A DNA stretch of 64,000 bases from Dokdonella fugitiva (GCF_014138265.1 NZ_JACGXL010000005.1:186001-250000), one strand, 5' to 3'; shown: positions 44,939 to 53,919, numbered from the stretch's first letter. The notes: generated by a model not told the origin, from the sequence alone. Translations and numbers: made by a program.

Positions 44939-46018
44939 TCAGGCCCGCGCAGCCGCCCCGCGGTGCTGCGCGTCGAACGCCGCGAGCCGTTCGAGCACGT
45001 CGTCGACGCCGATCAGGTCCATCACGCCCGGATACTCGAGCTTGGTCCCCCAGGGCAGCGCCTCGGCCGGCTTGCGGCGGAACTTGCGCGCGGCCGCGTC
45101 GTAGCGGTCGACGCACCATCGGCGGTCTGAATAGGGGCCCGAGCGCACCGGGTTGCTCGCCGCGTGCAGGCCGAGCACGGGCGTGCCGACCGCGTTCGCC
45201 ATGTGCATCGGGCCCGAATCGGGGCAGAGCACGAGCGTCGCGCGCTGCAGCAGCGCGAGCAGCTGCTTGAGCGTGTCCTTGCCGACGAGGTCGAGCGGGC
45301 GCGAGCTCATGCCGGCGAGGATCGCGTCGGCGAACTCGCGCTCGAACGCGCTCGGGCCGCCGCACAGCACGACGCGCCAGCCGAGCGCGAGCGCGGCGTG
45401 GTCCATCGCGGCGGCGTAGCGCTCGGGGCGCCAGTTGCGCAGGCGATGGCTCGACACCGGGCTCACCAACAAGGTCGGCGCGTCGCCGGGCAGGTGGCGT
45501 TCGGCGAACGCGTGTGCCTCGCCGGGAATCGGGATGTCCCAGCGCACCTCGGTCTGGCGCAGGCCGAGCGGCTCGAGGAAGCTCGCCATCGCGTCGAGCA
45601 CGTGCTGGCCGTGGCGCGCGGCGATGCGGCAATTCACGAACAGCCCGTGCAGGTCCTTCGAGCGCGCGCGGTCGTAGCCGATGCGCAGCGGCGCCTTGAC
45701 GCTGAGGCTGAGCAGGTTCGAGCGCAGCGCGACCTGCATGTGCAGCAGCGCGTCGAAGCGCCGGCCGGCGAGCTTCTCGCGCACGGTGCGGTGGCCGGCG
45801 CGCCCGGCGTGCTTGTCGAACACGATGAACTCGACCCCGGCGAGGTCGCCGACGAGCTTGTGCTCGAGCTTGCCGATCAGCCAGGTCAGGCGCGTGTCCG
45901 GCCAGTGCGCCTGCAACGTGCGCACCATCGGCACGACGTGGGTGACGTCGCCGATCGCCGACGTGCGCAACAGGCAAAGGGATGCCGGTTCGGTGCCGGC
46001 CGCTGCAACTTGTTCCAT
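44939..46018 (-). CDS. Family 9 glycosyltransferase (heptosyltransferase type)
   Basis: 359 residues from the ATG at 46018. The GT9 pattern is clear: CLLRTSAIGDVTHVVPMVRT at the N-terminus, ARSNLLSLSV-like acceptor region (ALRSNLLSLSVKAPLRIGYD), VSPVSSHRLRNWRPERYAAA, VVLCGGPSAFEREFA and the donor-binding LCPDSGPMHMANAVGTPVLG. These enzymes add heptose or similar sugars to the lipopolysaccharide inner core at the cytoplasmic membrane face. Divergent from kdkA (70 bases apart), which also works on the inner core. Acceptor sugar cannot be told from sequence. Confidence 0.88.
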   Translation of the reverse strand: MEQVAAAGTEPASLCLLRTSAIGDVTHVVPMVRTLQAHWPDTRLTWLIGKLEHKLVGDLAGVEFIVFDKHAGRAGHRTVREKLAGRRFDALLHMQVALRSNLLSLSVKAPLRIGYDRARSKDLHGLFVNCRIAARHGQHVLDAMASFLEPLGLRQTEVRWDIPIPGEAHAFAERHLPGDAPTLLVSPVSSHRLRNWRPERYAAAMDHAALALGWRVVLCGGPSAFEREFADAILAGMSSRPLDLVGKDTLKQLLALLQRATLVLCPDSGPMHMANAVGTPVLGLHAASNPVRSGPYSDRRWCVDRYDAAARKFRRKPAEALPWGTKLEYPGVMDLIGVDDVLERLAAFDAQHRGAAARA

Positions 46019-46088
46019 GCGGTGCTTGCTACCATCTACGGACGATGCGCGCCGGGTCGGGCGCAAGAGGTGGAAACTTGGCAGACGC

Positions 46089-46835
46089 ATGATCCAGGCG
46101 CAAGTTCAATCGACGGCCGACGGCGCGATCGTCTACGACGCCGCGCTCGGCACCGTGCCGACGGCCGACTGGTTCGACGCGGCCCATTGGGGGTCGCTCG
46201 GGCGGGCCGCGGGCGGCCGTGGCGGCGTGTTCTTCGTGCGGACGCCGGTCGGCGCGTGCGCGTTGCGGCACTACCATCGCGGCGGCCTCGCCGCGCGCGT
46301 GAGCGCCGACGCGTACCTGTGGACCGGCGCGTCGCGCACGCGCGCGTTCCGCGAGTTCCGCCTGCTCGCGCGCCTCGCGAACCAGCAGTTGCCGGTGTCG
46401 CTGCCGGTCGCCGCGCGCTACCGCCGCAGCGGGCTCGGCTATCGCGCCGACCTGCTCACGCGGCGCATCGAGGGGACCGAGACGCTCGCCTCGCGCCTCG
46501 CGCGGGGCGACCTCGACGCGCTGCTCGCGCAGGACATCGGCCGCACGATCGCGCGCTTCCACCTCGCGGGCGCGTGGCACGCCGACCTCAACGCGCACAA
46601 CATCCTGGTCGGTGGCGACGACGGCGTCAGCCTGATCGACTTCGACCGCGGCCGCATGCGCAAGCCGCGTCTCGCCTGGCAGCAGGCGAACCTCGCACGC
46701 CTGCTGCGCTCGCTGCTCAAGCTCGGCGCGCGCCGGCTCGACGGTTTCGAATCGCGTTTCTGGCATCCGCTGCTCGCGGCCTACCACGATGCGATGGCGC
46801 AGCGCGCGCTCGCAGCGCCCGGAGCGGCGTCGTGA
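46089..46835 (+). CDS. kdkA: 3-deoxy-D-manno-octulosonic acid (Kdo) kinase
   Basis: 248 residues from the ATG at 46089. Phosphorylates Kdo of the lipopolysaccharide core. Kinase-like fold: RGGVFFVRTPVGACALRHYH, RHYHRGG for the glycine-rich loop, AFREFRLLARL, the catalytic loop AWHADLNAHNILVGG and the metal DFDRGR. HADLNAHNIL and DFDRGRMRKP are signatures of KdkA/WaaP-type kinases. Its stop overlaps the next gene (GTGA). KdkA enzymes occur in species whose core has a single, phosphorylated Kdo. Confidence 0.92.
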   Translation: MIQAQVQSTADGAIVYDAALGTVPTADWFDAAHWGSLGRAAGGRGGVFFVRTPVGACALRHYHRGGLAARVSADAYLWTGASRTRAFREFRLLARLANQQLPVSLPVAARYRRSGLGYRADLLTRRIEGTETLASRLARGDLDALLAQDIGRTIARFHLAGAWHADLNAHNILVGGDDGVSLIDFDRGRMRKPRLAWQQANLARLLRSLLKLGARRLDGFESRFWHPLLAAYHDAMAQRALAAPGAAS

Positions 46836-47593
46836 ACCTCGTGCTGCGTTTCCTCGGCGTCGGCAGCGCGCAGGCGCCCGAACTCGGTTCGGCCTGCGCC
46901 GTGCTCGAGCGCGATGGTGCGCCGCTGCTGATGATCGACTGCGGCGCGGAAGCGCTGTCGGCGTATCTCGACCACTACGGCGCGCCGCCGCACGCGCTGT
47001 ACGTGACGCACACGCACATGGACCACGTCGCCGGGCTCGAGCGGCTGTTCTACCGCACCTACTTCGACGACGCGCTGCGCGGCCGCACGCGCCTCTACGC
47101 GCACGCCGCGCTGGTGCCGCTGCTGCAGGCGCGCGTCGCCGACTATCCGGAAGTGCTCGCCGAAGGCGGTGCCAACTTCTGGGACAGCTTCCGCCTCGTG
47201 CCGTGCTCGCGCGGCTTCTGGTGCGACGACCTGTGGTTCGACGTGTTCGCGACGCGCCACCATGCGCCGAACACCTCGTTCGGCCTCGCGCTCGCCGGCA
47301 GCTTCGTCTGGACCGGCGACACGCGGCCGGTGCCGGAGGCGCTCGCCGTCCACGCGGCGAACGCCGAACTCGTCGCGCACGACTGCGCGCTGCGCGGCAA
47401 TCCGTCGCACACCGGCCTCGACGACCTCGAGCGCGAGTACCCCGCCGCATTGCTGCGCCGCTTCATGCTCTACCACTACGCGAGCGAAGCGGACGCCGCC
47501 GCGATGGAGCGGCACGGCCTGCGCGTCGCGCGCCGCGGCGACGTCGTCGCGCTCGCGCCGCCGCTCGCGCGCGCACTGCCGGGAGCAGCCTGA
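46832..47593 (+). CDS. Metallo-beta-lactamase-fold hydrolase
   Basis: 253 residues from a GTG at 46832 overlapping the kdkA stop. Metal motif YVTHTHMDHVAGLERLFYRT; FATRHHAPNTSFGLAL and FVWTGDTRPVPEAL supply further ligands, and VAHDCAL and FMLYHYASE complete the set. Start LRFLGVGSAQAPELGSACAV resembles the RNase Z/phosphodiesterase branch (LFLGTGSA). Substrate unknown. Coupled to kdkA (GTGA) and to moaA (TGATG), so it is locked between two unrelated pathways. Confidence 0.82.
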   Translation: MNLVLRFLGVGSAQAPELGSACAVLERDGAPLLMIDCGAEALSAYLDHYGAPPHALYVTHTHMDHVAGLERLFYRTYFDDALRGRTRLYAHAALVPLLQARVADYPEVLAEGGANFWDSFRLVPCSRGFWCDDLWFDVFATRHHAPNTSFGLALAGSFVWTGDTRPVPEALAVHAANAELVAHDCALRGNPSHTGLDDLEREYPAALLRRFMLYHYASEADAAAMERHGLRVARRGDVVALAPPLARALPGAA

Positions 47594-48648
47594 TGGGCGC
47601 GCCGATCCCGGTCCGCGTGGAAAGTGCCGATCAGGCAGCGTCGCAGCTCGACCGGCGCGGCCGCCGCCTGCGCGACCTGCGCATCTCGGTGATCGATCGC
47701 TGCAACTTCCGCTGCCCGTACTGCATGCCGGAGGACCAGTATCCGCGCGACCACGAGTTCCTCGGCAAGGCCGAGCGCCTGCGCTTCGAGGAAATCGAGC
47801 GGCTCGCGCGCGTATTCGCCGGCCTCGGCGTGCACAAGCTGCGCCTGACCGGCGGCGAGCCGCTGCTGCGGCGCGAGCTGCCCGTGCTCGTGCGCACGCT
47901 CGCACGCATTCCCGGCATCGACGACGTCGCGCTGACGACCAACGGCAGCCTGCTCGCCGCGCACGTCGACGCATTGCGCGAAGCGGGGCTCGGTCGCATC
48001 ACGATCAGCCTCGACACGCTCGACCCGGGCACGTTCCGCGCGATGTCGGGCGGGCGCGGCGACGTCGCCGACGTGCTCGCCGCGATCGTCGCGGCCGAGC
48101 GCGCGGGCTTCGCGCCGCTGAAGATCAACTGCGTCGTCATGCGTGGCACCAACGACGGCCAGGTGCTCGACCTGCTCGAGCACTTCCGCGGCAGCGGCCA
48201 CATCGTGCGCCTCATCGAGTACATGGACGTCGGCACCTGCAACGACTGGCGCCGCGACCTCGTCGTGCCGAGCGCGGAACTGCGCGCGCGCATCGCCGCG
48301 CGCTGGCCGTTGCACGAACTCGATCCGAACTACGGCGGCGAGGTCGCGCAGCGCTGGGCGTTCGCCGACGGCGCCGGCGAGATCGGTTTCATCAGTTCGG
48401 TGAGCGAGCCGTTCTGCGGTGATTGTTCGCGCGCGCGGCTGTCGGCGGACGGGCGGCTCTACACCTGCCTGTTCGCGGGCACCGGTTGCGACCTGCGCAC
48501 GCCGCTGCGCACGGGGGCGGACGACGCCACGCTCGCCGGCCTCGTCGGCGCGGTGTGGAACGCACGCGACGACCGCTACAGCGAGGCGCGCAGCGAGGCG
48601 ACGCTGGCGCGGCGCGACCGCGTCGAGATGTACTCGATCGGAGGCTGA
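47593..48648 (+). CDS. moaA: GTP 3',8-cyclase (molybdenum cofactor)
   Basis: 351 residues. A radical-SAM enzyme that, with MoaC, turns GTP into cyclic pyranopterin monophosphate. First cluster in VIDRCNFRCPYCMPEDQ (CxxxCxxC), TGGEPLLRRELPVLV, NGSLLA, RITISLDTLDPGTFRAM, the second cluster in SEPFCGDCSRARLSADGRLY with TCLF, and the C-terminal double glycine (MYSIGG). Starts in the stop of the upstream gene (TGATG) and abuts moaC without a gap. Confidence 0.97.
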   Translation: MGAPIPVRVESADQAASQLDRRGRRLRDLRISVIDRCNFRCPYCMPEDQYPRDHEFLGKAERLRFEEIERLARVFAGLGVHKLRLTGGEPLLRRELPVLVRTLARIPGIDDVALTTNGSLLAAHVDALREAGLGRITISLDTLDPGTFRAMSGGRGDVADVLAAIVAAERAGFAPLKINCVVMRGTNDGQVLDLLEHFRGSGHIVRLIEYMDVGTCNDWRRDLVVPSAELRARIAARWPLHELDPNYGGEVAQRWAFADGAGEIGFISSVSEPFCGDCSRARLSADGRLYTCLFAGTGCDLRTPLRTGADDATLAGLVGAVWNARDDRYSEARSEATLARRDRVEMYSIGG

Positions 48649-49131
48649 ATGGCGAAGCTCACGCACGTCGACGGGCAGGGCCGGCCGCGCATGGTCGATG
48701 TCGGCGCGAAGGCGGTCACGCGCCGCGAAGCGACCGCGGAAGCGCGCGTGCGCTTCCCGCCCGCGGTCGCGCGCACCCTGCGTGCGCAGGGCATGCAGTC
48801 GGCCAAGGGGCCGGTCGTCGACACGGCGATCATCGCGGGCACGATGGCGGTCAAACGCACGCACGACCTCATCCCGTTCTGCCACCCGCTGCCGATCGAG
48901 CAGTGCCGCATCGACATCACCGTCGTCGACGACGACCTGCTCGTGCGCTGCACCGTCGCGCTCAGCCACAAGACCGGCGTCGAGATGGAGGCGCTGACCG
49001 GCGCGAGCGTCGCCGCGCTGACCATCTACGACATGTGCAAGGCGCTCTCGCACGAGATCGTCATCGACGGCGTGCGCCTCGTCGAGAAGCGTGGCGGCAA
49101 GCGCGACGTGCGCGCCGGACGCACGCGATGA
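48649..49131 (+). CDS. moaC: Cyclic pyranopterin monophosphate synthase
   Basis: 160 residues starting on the base after the moaA stop. Conserved features: [73 protein letters not shown] and MCKALSHEI with the catalytic Lys/His/Asp residues. Overlaps moaD (ATGA). Works directly after MoaA. Confidence 0.97.
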   Translation: MAKLTHVDGQGRPRMVDVGAKAVTRREATAEARVRFPPAVARTLRAQGMQSAKGPVVDTAIIAGTMAVKRTHDLIPFCHPLPIEQCRIDITVVDDDLLVRCTVALSHKTGVEMEALTGASVAALTIYDMCKALSHEIVIDGVRLVEKRGGKRDVRAGRTR

Positions 49132-49367
49132 ATCTGAAGCTGCTGTATTTCGCCAGCCTCGCCGACCGCGCGGGGCGCAGCGAGGAAACGCGCGACAGCG
49201 CGGCGCGCACACCGCGCGAGCTGTACGTCGAAGTCGCCGCGGTGTACGGCTTCGCGTTCACTGCCGATCGCCTGCGTGTCGCGGTCAACGGTGCGTTCGT
49301 CGGCTGGGACCACGCGCTCGGCGCAGGCGACGAGGTCGTGTTCCTGCCGCCGGTGAGCGGGGGCTGA
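49128..49367 (+). CDS. moaD: Molybdopterin synthase small subunit
   Basis: 79 residues with a ubiquitin-like fold ([19 protein letters not shown] ... [30 protein letters not shown]). The terminal Gly-Gly carries the thiocarboxylate that donates sulphur to precursor Z. Overlaps the moaC stop. Confidence 0.95.
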   Translation: MNLKLLYFASLADRAGRSEETRDSAARTPRELYVEVAAVYGFAFTADRLRVAVNGAFVGWDHALGAGDEVVFLPPVSGG

Positions 49368-49378
49368 GGCATGCGCGC

Positions 49379-49801
49379 ATGACGGCCCGGCGATTCCGCC
49401 TCGGCGAGGAACCGATCGACGTGGCCGCCGAGCGCCCCGCCCTCGACCACGCCGCGGCCGGCGCCTATGCGAGCTTCGAGGGCTGGGTGCGCGACCACAA
49501 CGACGGTCGCAGCGTCCGGCAGCTCGACTACCAGGCCTATCCCGCGCTCGCGCTGGCCGAAGGCGAGGCGATCCTCGCCGAGGCGGTCGCGCGCTTCCGC
49601 GTGCGCGAGGCACGCTGCGTGCATCGCGTCGGCCGCCTCGCGATCGGCGACCTCGCGGTCTGGGTCGGTGTCAGCGCCGACCACCGCGGCGACGCGTTCG
49701 AGGCCTGTCGCTGGATCATCGACGAAGTGAAGCGGCGCGTGCCGATCTGGAAGAACGAGCACTACGCCGACGGCGAATCGGGCTGGCTCCACCCGACGTG
49801 A
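49379..49801 (+). CDS. moaE: Molybdopterin synthase large subunit
   Basis: 140 residues from the ATG at 49379; an ATG at 49371 runs into a stop after three codons. Typical MoaE sequence: AGAYASFEGWVRDHNDGRSV, LDYQAYPALALAEGEAIL, HRVGRLAIGDLAVWVGVSAD, HRGDAFEACRWIIDEVKRRV and PIWKNEHYADGESGW. With MoaD it forms the heterotetramer that makes molybdopterin. Last gene of the cluster; no moeA or moeB is present here. Confidence 0.96.
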   Translation: MTARRFRLGEEPIDVAAERPALDHAAAGAYASFEGWVRDHNDGRSVRQLDYQAYPALALAEGEAILAEAVARFRVREARCVHRVGRLAIGDLAVWVGVSADHRGDAFEACRWIIDEVKRRVPIWKNEHYADGESGWLHPT

Positions 49802-49978
49802 CTCCGTCGCGCGGCGGAATCGTCGCTGCGCAACGTCCCTCCGCGGGGCGGAATCCTTGCTACACACGTCCTGTTAACGTCGTCGGGTTGGGGAACCCGG
49901 TGCGTCGTGCCCGGCCGTGTCGACGGTCGGTCGGATGGCGGCCGACCATGCAGGGACGTCCGTGTATCCGCGTGCGAA

Positions 49979-52900
49979 ATGGGGGTTGTGAGAGTGAACA
50001 GGTATTCGATCAAGGCAGGCATGCTGCTCGTGCTCGGCATGTCCGCCACGGCGGCGTGGGCGAGTCCCAGCGAGGCTTACTGGCACGACGACGCGGCGCG
50101 CAATCCCGCGCCTGGCGCGCCGCACCCGGCCGCGTGGCGGTCGCTTTCGCTCGATACGAGCGATGTCGCGCGCTACCTGAAGGCCGCGCATGAGCGCGGC
50201 ATCGCGACGTCGATCGCGCTGCCGCAGCCGGACGGCGGGTTCGCCGACTTCATGGTCGTCGATTCGGGCACGTTGCCGCCCGAACTGCAGGCGAAGTATC
50301 CGGACATCCTGAGCTTCAAGGGCAGCGACGCACAGGGTCGCCCGGTCCGCCTCGACGTGTCGCCAATGGGCTTCCAGGCGATGGTGTTCGATCCGGCCGG
50401 CATCTGGGTCGTGCGCCCGGAAGTGCTCGGTGCCGGCTCCAGCTACATGAGCTTCAAGCGCAGCGGCCTCGCGATCCCCGACGGCATGGGGCGCTGCGAC
50501 GTGCACGAGCAGGGCATCGATGCGGCCGGCAAGCACCTCGTGCCGAGCCAGCCGATGACGCAGACCGGCGTCAACCATCGCGTGTATCGCGCCGCGGTCG
50601 CGGCGAACCACCAGTACATCGCCGCGGTCGGCGGCGGCACCGTCGCCGGCGGCCTCTCGGCGACCGTCGTCGCGATCAACCGCGTCACCCAGGTGTACGA
50701 AACGGAGATGGCGATCCAGCTGACGCTGGTGCCGAACAACGACCTGCTCATGTACGCGAGTACGTCGGGAGATCCGTTCGGCAGCAACGGCACGGGCGTC
50801 ATCAACAATTCCACCTCGGTCATCAGCGGCGTGATCGGTGCCGCCAACTACGACATCGGCCACGTGTTCACGACCGGCAGCGGCGGCGTGGCCGGGCTCG
50901 GCAACGTCTGCGGCAGCAGCAAGGGGCGCGGCACGACCGGCCTGCCGAACCCGACCGGCGACGCGTTCTACATAGATTTCGTCGCGCACGAGATGGGCCA
51001 CCAGTTCGGCGGCAACCATCCGTTCAACGGCACCGGCGGCAACTGCTCGGGCGGCAACCGCAACGGCCCGACCGCGTACGAGCCGGGCAGCGGCTCGACC
51101 ATCATGGCTTATGCGGGCATCTGCAGCGCGGACGACCTGCAGCCGCATTCCGATCCGTACTTCCACGCGATCAGCCTGCAGGAAATCAACAACTACACGA
51201 ACGGCGGCGGCAACTGTTCGGTCAACACCGTCAACGACAACCACGCGCCGGTGATCGACAGCGGCAGCCTGCCGACCGGGTACACGATCCCTGCGCGCAC
51301 GCCGTTCGTGCTGAGTGCGTCGGCGAGCGATACCGACGCCGCCGACACCGTCACCTATTCGTGGGAGGAGTGGGATCTCGGTGCCGCCGCACCGCTGACG
51401 ACCGGCGACAACGGCAGCAGCCCGATCTTCCGCGCATGGCCGCCGACCGTGAGCGGCGCGCGCATGTTCCCGAAACTGTCCACCGTGCTCACCGGCACCG
51501 CGCTCAAGGGTGAAACGCTGCCGACGACCACGCGCGCCCTGAAGTTCCGCCTGACCGCGCGCGACCAGCGCCCGGCCTTCGGCACGACGCAGAGCGCGGA
51601 CATCACCGTCAACGTCGTCAACAGCGCCGGCCCGTTCCAGGTCACCGCGCCGAACACCGCGGTGTCGTGGGCGCAGGGCAGCACGCAGTCGGTCACCTGG
51701 GACGTCGCCAACACGACGGCCGCGCCGGTCGGTTGCAGCGCGGTCGACATCGCGCTGTCCGCCGACGGCGGCCAGACGTTCCCGTACGGCCTCGCCAGCG
51801 GCGTCGCCAACTCCGGCAGCGCGAGCGTCACCGTGCCGGCGATCGCGACGACGCAGGGCCGCGTCAGCGTGGCGTGCGCGAACAACATCTTCTTCGACAT
51901 CTCGAACGCCAACTTCACCATTCCCGCGGCAGCGGGAACGTTCACCGTCGGCGGCAGCGTTTCCGGCCTCGCCGGCGGCGGGCTGGTGTTGCAGCTGAAC
52001 GGCGGCGACGACATGGCGGTCGCGGTCAACGGCAGCTTCACGTTCCCGGCCGCGCTGGCCGGCGGCGCGGGCTACGCCGTCACCGTGGGCGCGTCGCCCG
52101 CGCATCCGGCGCAGACCTGCGCGGTGGCGAACGGCAGCGGCACGATTGGTGCGGCCAATGTCAGCAACGTCTCGATCACGTGCACGACGACGCCCGCAGC
52201 GACCTACACGATCGGCGGCAGCGTGAGCGGTCTGGTCGGCAGCGGCCTCGCGCTCAAGCTCAACGGCGGCACGGCGTTGCCGATCGCGGCGGACGGTCCG
52301 TACACGTTCCCGAACGCGCTCGCCGACGCCAGCGTCTACACGGTGATGATCTCGTCGCAGCCGGCGGGTCAGACGTGCACGCTCGCGCACGCGAACGGCA
52401 CGCTCACGGGCGCGAACGTCACCAACGTCGACGTCAACTGCACGGGCGGCGGTGCGAGTTACACCGTCGGCGGCAGCGTGAGCGGCTTGACCGGCAGCGG
52501 ACTCGCGCTGTCGCTCAATGCGGGCGCGCAGACCGTTCCGGTCGCCACGAACGGCGTGTTCACGTTCCCGACCGCGCTCGCCGATGGTTCGGCGTACGCG
52601 GTCACGGTCGGCACGCAGCCGTCGGGACAGACGTGCTCGGTCGCCAACGGCAGCGGCACGATCAGCGGCGCGAACGTGACCAATGTCGCGGTGACCTGCG
52701 CGGCCATTCCGACCTATACCGTCGGCGGCACGGTCAGCGGGCTCGCCGGCGGCAGCGTCGGACTGTCCCTGAATGGCGGCGCGCAATCGCAGTCGGTCGC
52801 CGCGGACGGCTCGTTCGCGTTCCCGACCGGACTCGTCAACGGCGCGACCTACACCGTGACCATCGCGACGCAGCCGTCGCCGCAGACCTGCGTGGTCAGC

Positions 52901-53584
52901 AACGGCAGCGGCACGATCGCGGGCGCCAACGTGACCGACGTGGCCGTGACCTGCGCGGGCATCGACGCGATCTTCACCGACGGCTTCGACGGCAACGCGC
53001 TGCCCGGCCAGCCGGTGCAGGACCCGGGCTTCGAATCGACCACCGCGGACGGCGGCAGCAATCCGTCGTGGGAGAGCGTCGACGGCAACGAAGGTGCGGG
53101 CGGTGGCACGAACCTCTACAGCGACCTCGGCGAATTCGACACGCTTCCGATCCACGACGGCCACTGGGTGACCTGGTTCGGCGGCTGGGGCGGCGGCGCG
53201 GAAATCCAGCACGTCGCGCAGAGCGTGACGATCGCGGCCGGCGCGCCGCGCTACCTCAACTTCTGGCGTCTCATCGATTCGCTGCCGGACGCGGCCGGCA
53301 CGCTGACGGTGTCGATCGACGGCAATGCGGTCGACACGCTCGACGTCAGCAGCGCGACGCCCGATGCGGCCTTCACGCAGCAGTCGATCGACATCAGCGC
53401 CTATGCGAACGGTGCCGCGCACGTGATCCGCTTCCAGTACCAGTACGACGACGCGGGTGGTTCGGGCGTGGACGGCAACGTGTTCATCGACGACGTGACG
53501 GTCGACGCGACGTCGGCGAGCCCGCGCCCGGCGCCGGTGCGTCCGCATCGATCGCTGGGCACGCGGCACAAGCACGCGCGCTGA
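49979..53584 (+). CDS. Secreted reprolysin-like (metzincin) metalloprotease with four C-terminal repeats
   Basis: 1,201 residues from the ATG at 49979; GTGs at 49988 and 49994 are alternative starts. Signal peptide YSIKAGMLLVLGMSATAAWA. Propeptide-like region to ~180. The catalytic domain has the extended zinc motif HEMGHQFGGNH (337-347) and a downstream Met-turn SGSTIMAYAGIC. Fibronectin/cadherin-like segments follow (~420-650). Four repeats of ~85 residues start at ~654, 742, 827 and 912 (TVGGSVSGL ... QTCxVxNGSGTIxGANVxNV). After IFTDGFDG a jelly-roll-like C-terminal domain (~1010-1190) may aid adhesion or export. Followed by a strong terminator. Confidence 0.9.
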   Translation: MGVVRVNRYSIKAGMLLVLGMSATAAWASPSEAYWHDDAARNPAPGAPHPAAWRSLSLDTSDVARYLKAAHERGIATSIALPQPDGGFADFMVVDSGTLPPELQAKYPDILSFKGSDAQGRPVRLDVSPMGFQAMVFDPAGIWVVRPEVLGAGSSYMSFKRSGLAIPDGMGRCDVHEQGIDAAGKHLVPSQPMTQTGVNHRVYRAAVAANHQYIAAVGGGTVAGGLSATVVAINRVTQVYETEMAIQLTLVPNNDLLMYASTSGDPFGSNGTGVINNSTSVISGVIGAANYDIGHVFTTGSGGVAGLGNVCGSSKGRGTTGLPNPTGDAFYIDFVAHEMGHQFGGNHPFNGTGGNCSGGNRNGPTAYEPGSGSTIMAYAGICSADDLQPHSDPYFHAISLQEINNYTNGGGNCSVNTVNDNHAPVIDSGSLPTGYTIPARTPFVLSASASDTDAADTVTYSWEEWDLGAAAPLTTGDNGSSPIFRAWPPTVSGARMFPKLSTVLTGTALKGETLPTTTRALKFRLTARDQRPAFGTTQSADITVNVVNSAGPFQVTAPNTAVSWAQGSTQSVTWDVANTTAAPVGCSAVDIALSADGGQTFPYGLASGVANSGSASVTVPAIATTQGRVSVACANNIFFDISNANFTIPAAAGTFTVGGSVSGLAGGGLVLQLNGGDDMAVAVNGSFTFPAALAGGAGYAVTVGASPAHPAQTCAVANGSGTIGAANVSNVSITCTTTPAATYTIGGSVSGLVGSGLALKLNGGTALPIAADGPYTFPNALADASVYTVMISSQPAGQTCTLAHANGTLTGANVTNVDVNCTGGGASYTVGGSVSGLTGSGLALSLNAGAQTVPVATNGVFTFPTALADGSAYAVTVGTQPSGQTCSVANGSGTISGANVTNVAVTCAAIPTYTVGGTVSGLAGGSVGLSLNGGAQSQSVAADGSFAFPTGLVNGATYTVTIATQPSPQTCVVSNGSGTIAGANVTDVAVTCAGIDAIFTDGFDGNALPGQPVQDPGFESTTADGGSNPSWESVDGNEGAGGGTNLYSDLGEFDTLPIHDGHWVTWFGGWGGGAEIQHVAQSVTIAAGAPRYLNFWRLIDSLPDAAGTLTVSIDGNAVDTLDVSSATPDAAFTQQSIDISAYANGAAHVIRFQYQYDDAGGSGVDGNVFIDDVTVDATSASPRPAPVRPHRSLGTRHKHAR

Positions 53585-53603
53585 AGCGTCGCGATCCGCT
53601 TCC

Positions 53604-53633
53604 GAGGCCTCCCTCCGGGGAGGCCTCTTTTTT
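53604..53633 (+). terminator. Strong intrinsic terminator of the protease gene
   Basis: GAGGCCTCCC-TCCG-GGGAGGCCTC followed by T6: a perfect 10-bp stem, 20 bases past the stop. Confidence 0.92.
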
Positions 53634-53681
53634 GCTCGAGGCACTGCGCGCTCGTCCGCCGGCACGGTCCGCGCGAGGCGC

Positions 53682-53710
53682 TTGTAAGCGCCTGTACCTG
53701 CTAGTATCCT
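53682..53710 (+). promoter_or_regulatory. Predicted promoter for the tRNA-Ser region
   Basis: -35 TTGTAA (53682-53687), 17-base spacer, -10 TATCCT (53705-53710). Transcription would begin near 53717, about 15 bases before the outer stem of the tRNA-like element. Confidence 0.5.
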
Positions 53711-53731
53711 GCGCGGCCCGCCGAGCGGGCA

Positions 53732-53910
53732 TGCGTGCGGAGAGGTGTCCGAGTGGTTGAAGGAGCACGCCTGGAAAGTGTGTAAACGGGTCAAACCGTT
53801 TCGCGGGTTCGACCAATTCGTCGGGAACGAATTGGGACAGCCGCAGGCTGGCCCCTCGCGCCGCGAGGGGTGAGGCGCAGGAAGCGCCGAACAATCCCGC
53901 CCCGCACGCA
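53732..53910 (+). ncRNA. tRNA-Ser-like element with an 81-nt structured insert in its T loop
   Basis: Bases 53739-53812 (74 nt) are identical to the first 74 nt of the intact tRNA-Ser(GGA) at 53920. Right after T-loop TTCGA comes an 81-nt insert (53813-53893), then ATCCCGCC, which restores the 3' T-stem strand (GCGGG 53803-53807 with CCCGC 53896-53900). The insert holds four perfect hairpins: CCAATTCGT/ACGAATTGG, CAGCC/GGCTG, CCCCTCGC/GCGAGGGG and GGCGC/GCGCC. The normal acceptor 3' strand and CCA are absent; instead TGCGTGCGG (53732-53740) pairs perfectly with CCGCACGCA (53902-53910). It may be an RNA with its own role, a mobile insertion, or a decaying duplicate. Confidence 0.65.
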
Positions 53911-53919
53911 GCAAGTTAC

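Noticed and set aside
53813-53893. The T-loop insert as a group I or group II intron
   Set aside because: At 81 nt it is too short for either, lacks their core elements, and those introns usually sit in the anticodon arm of tRNAs.
49874-53914. A 1,346-residue minus-strand open frame opposite the protease gene
   Set aside because: Low-complexity Arg/His/Asp sequence with no motif; the plus strand has a signal peptide, zinc motif and repeats.
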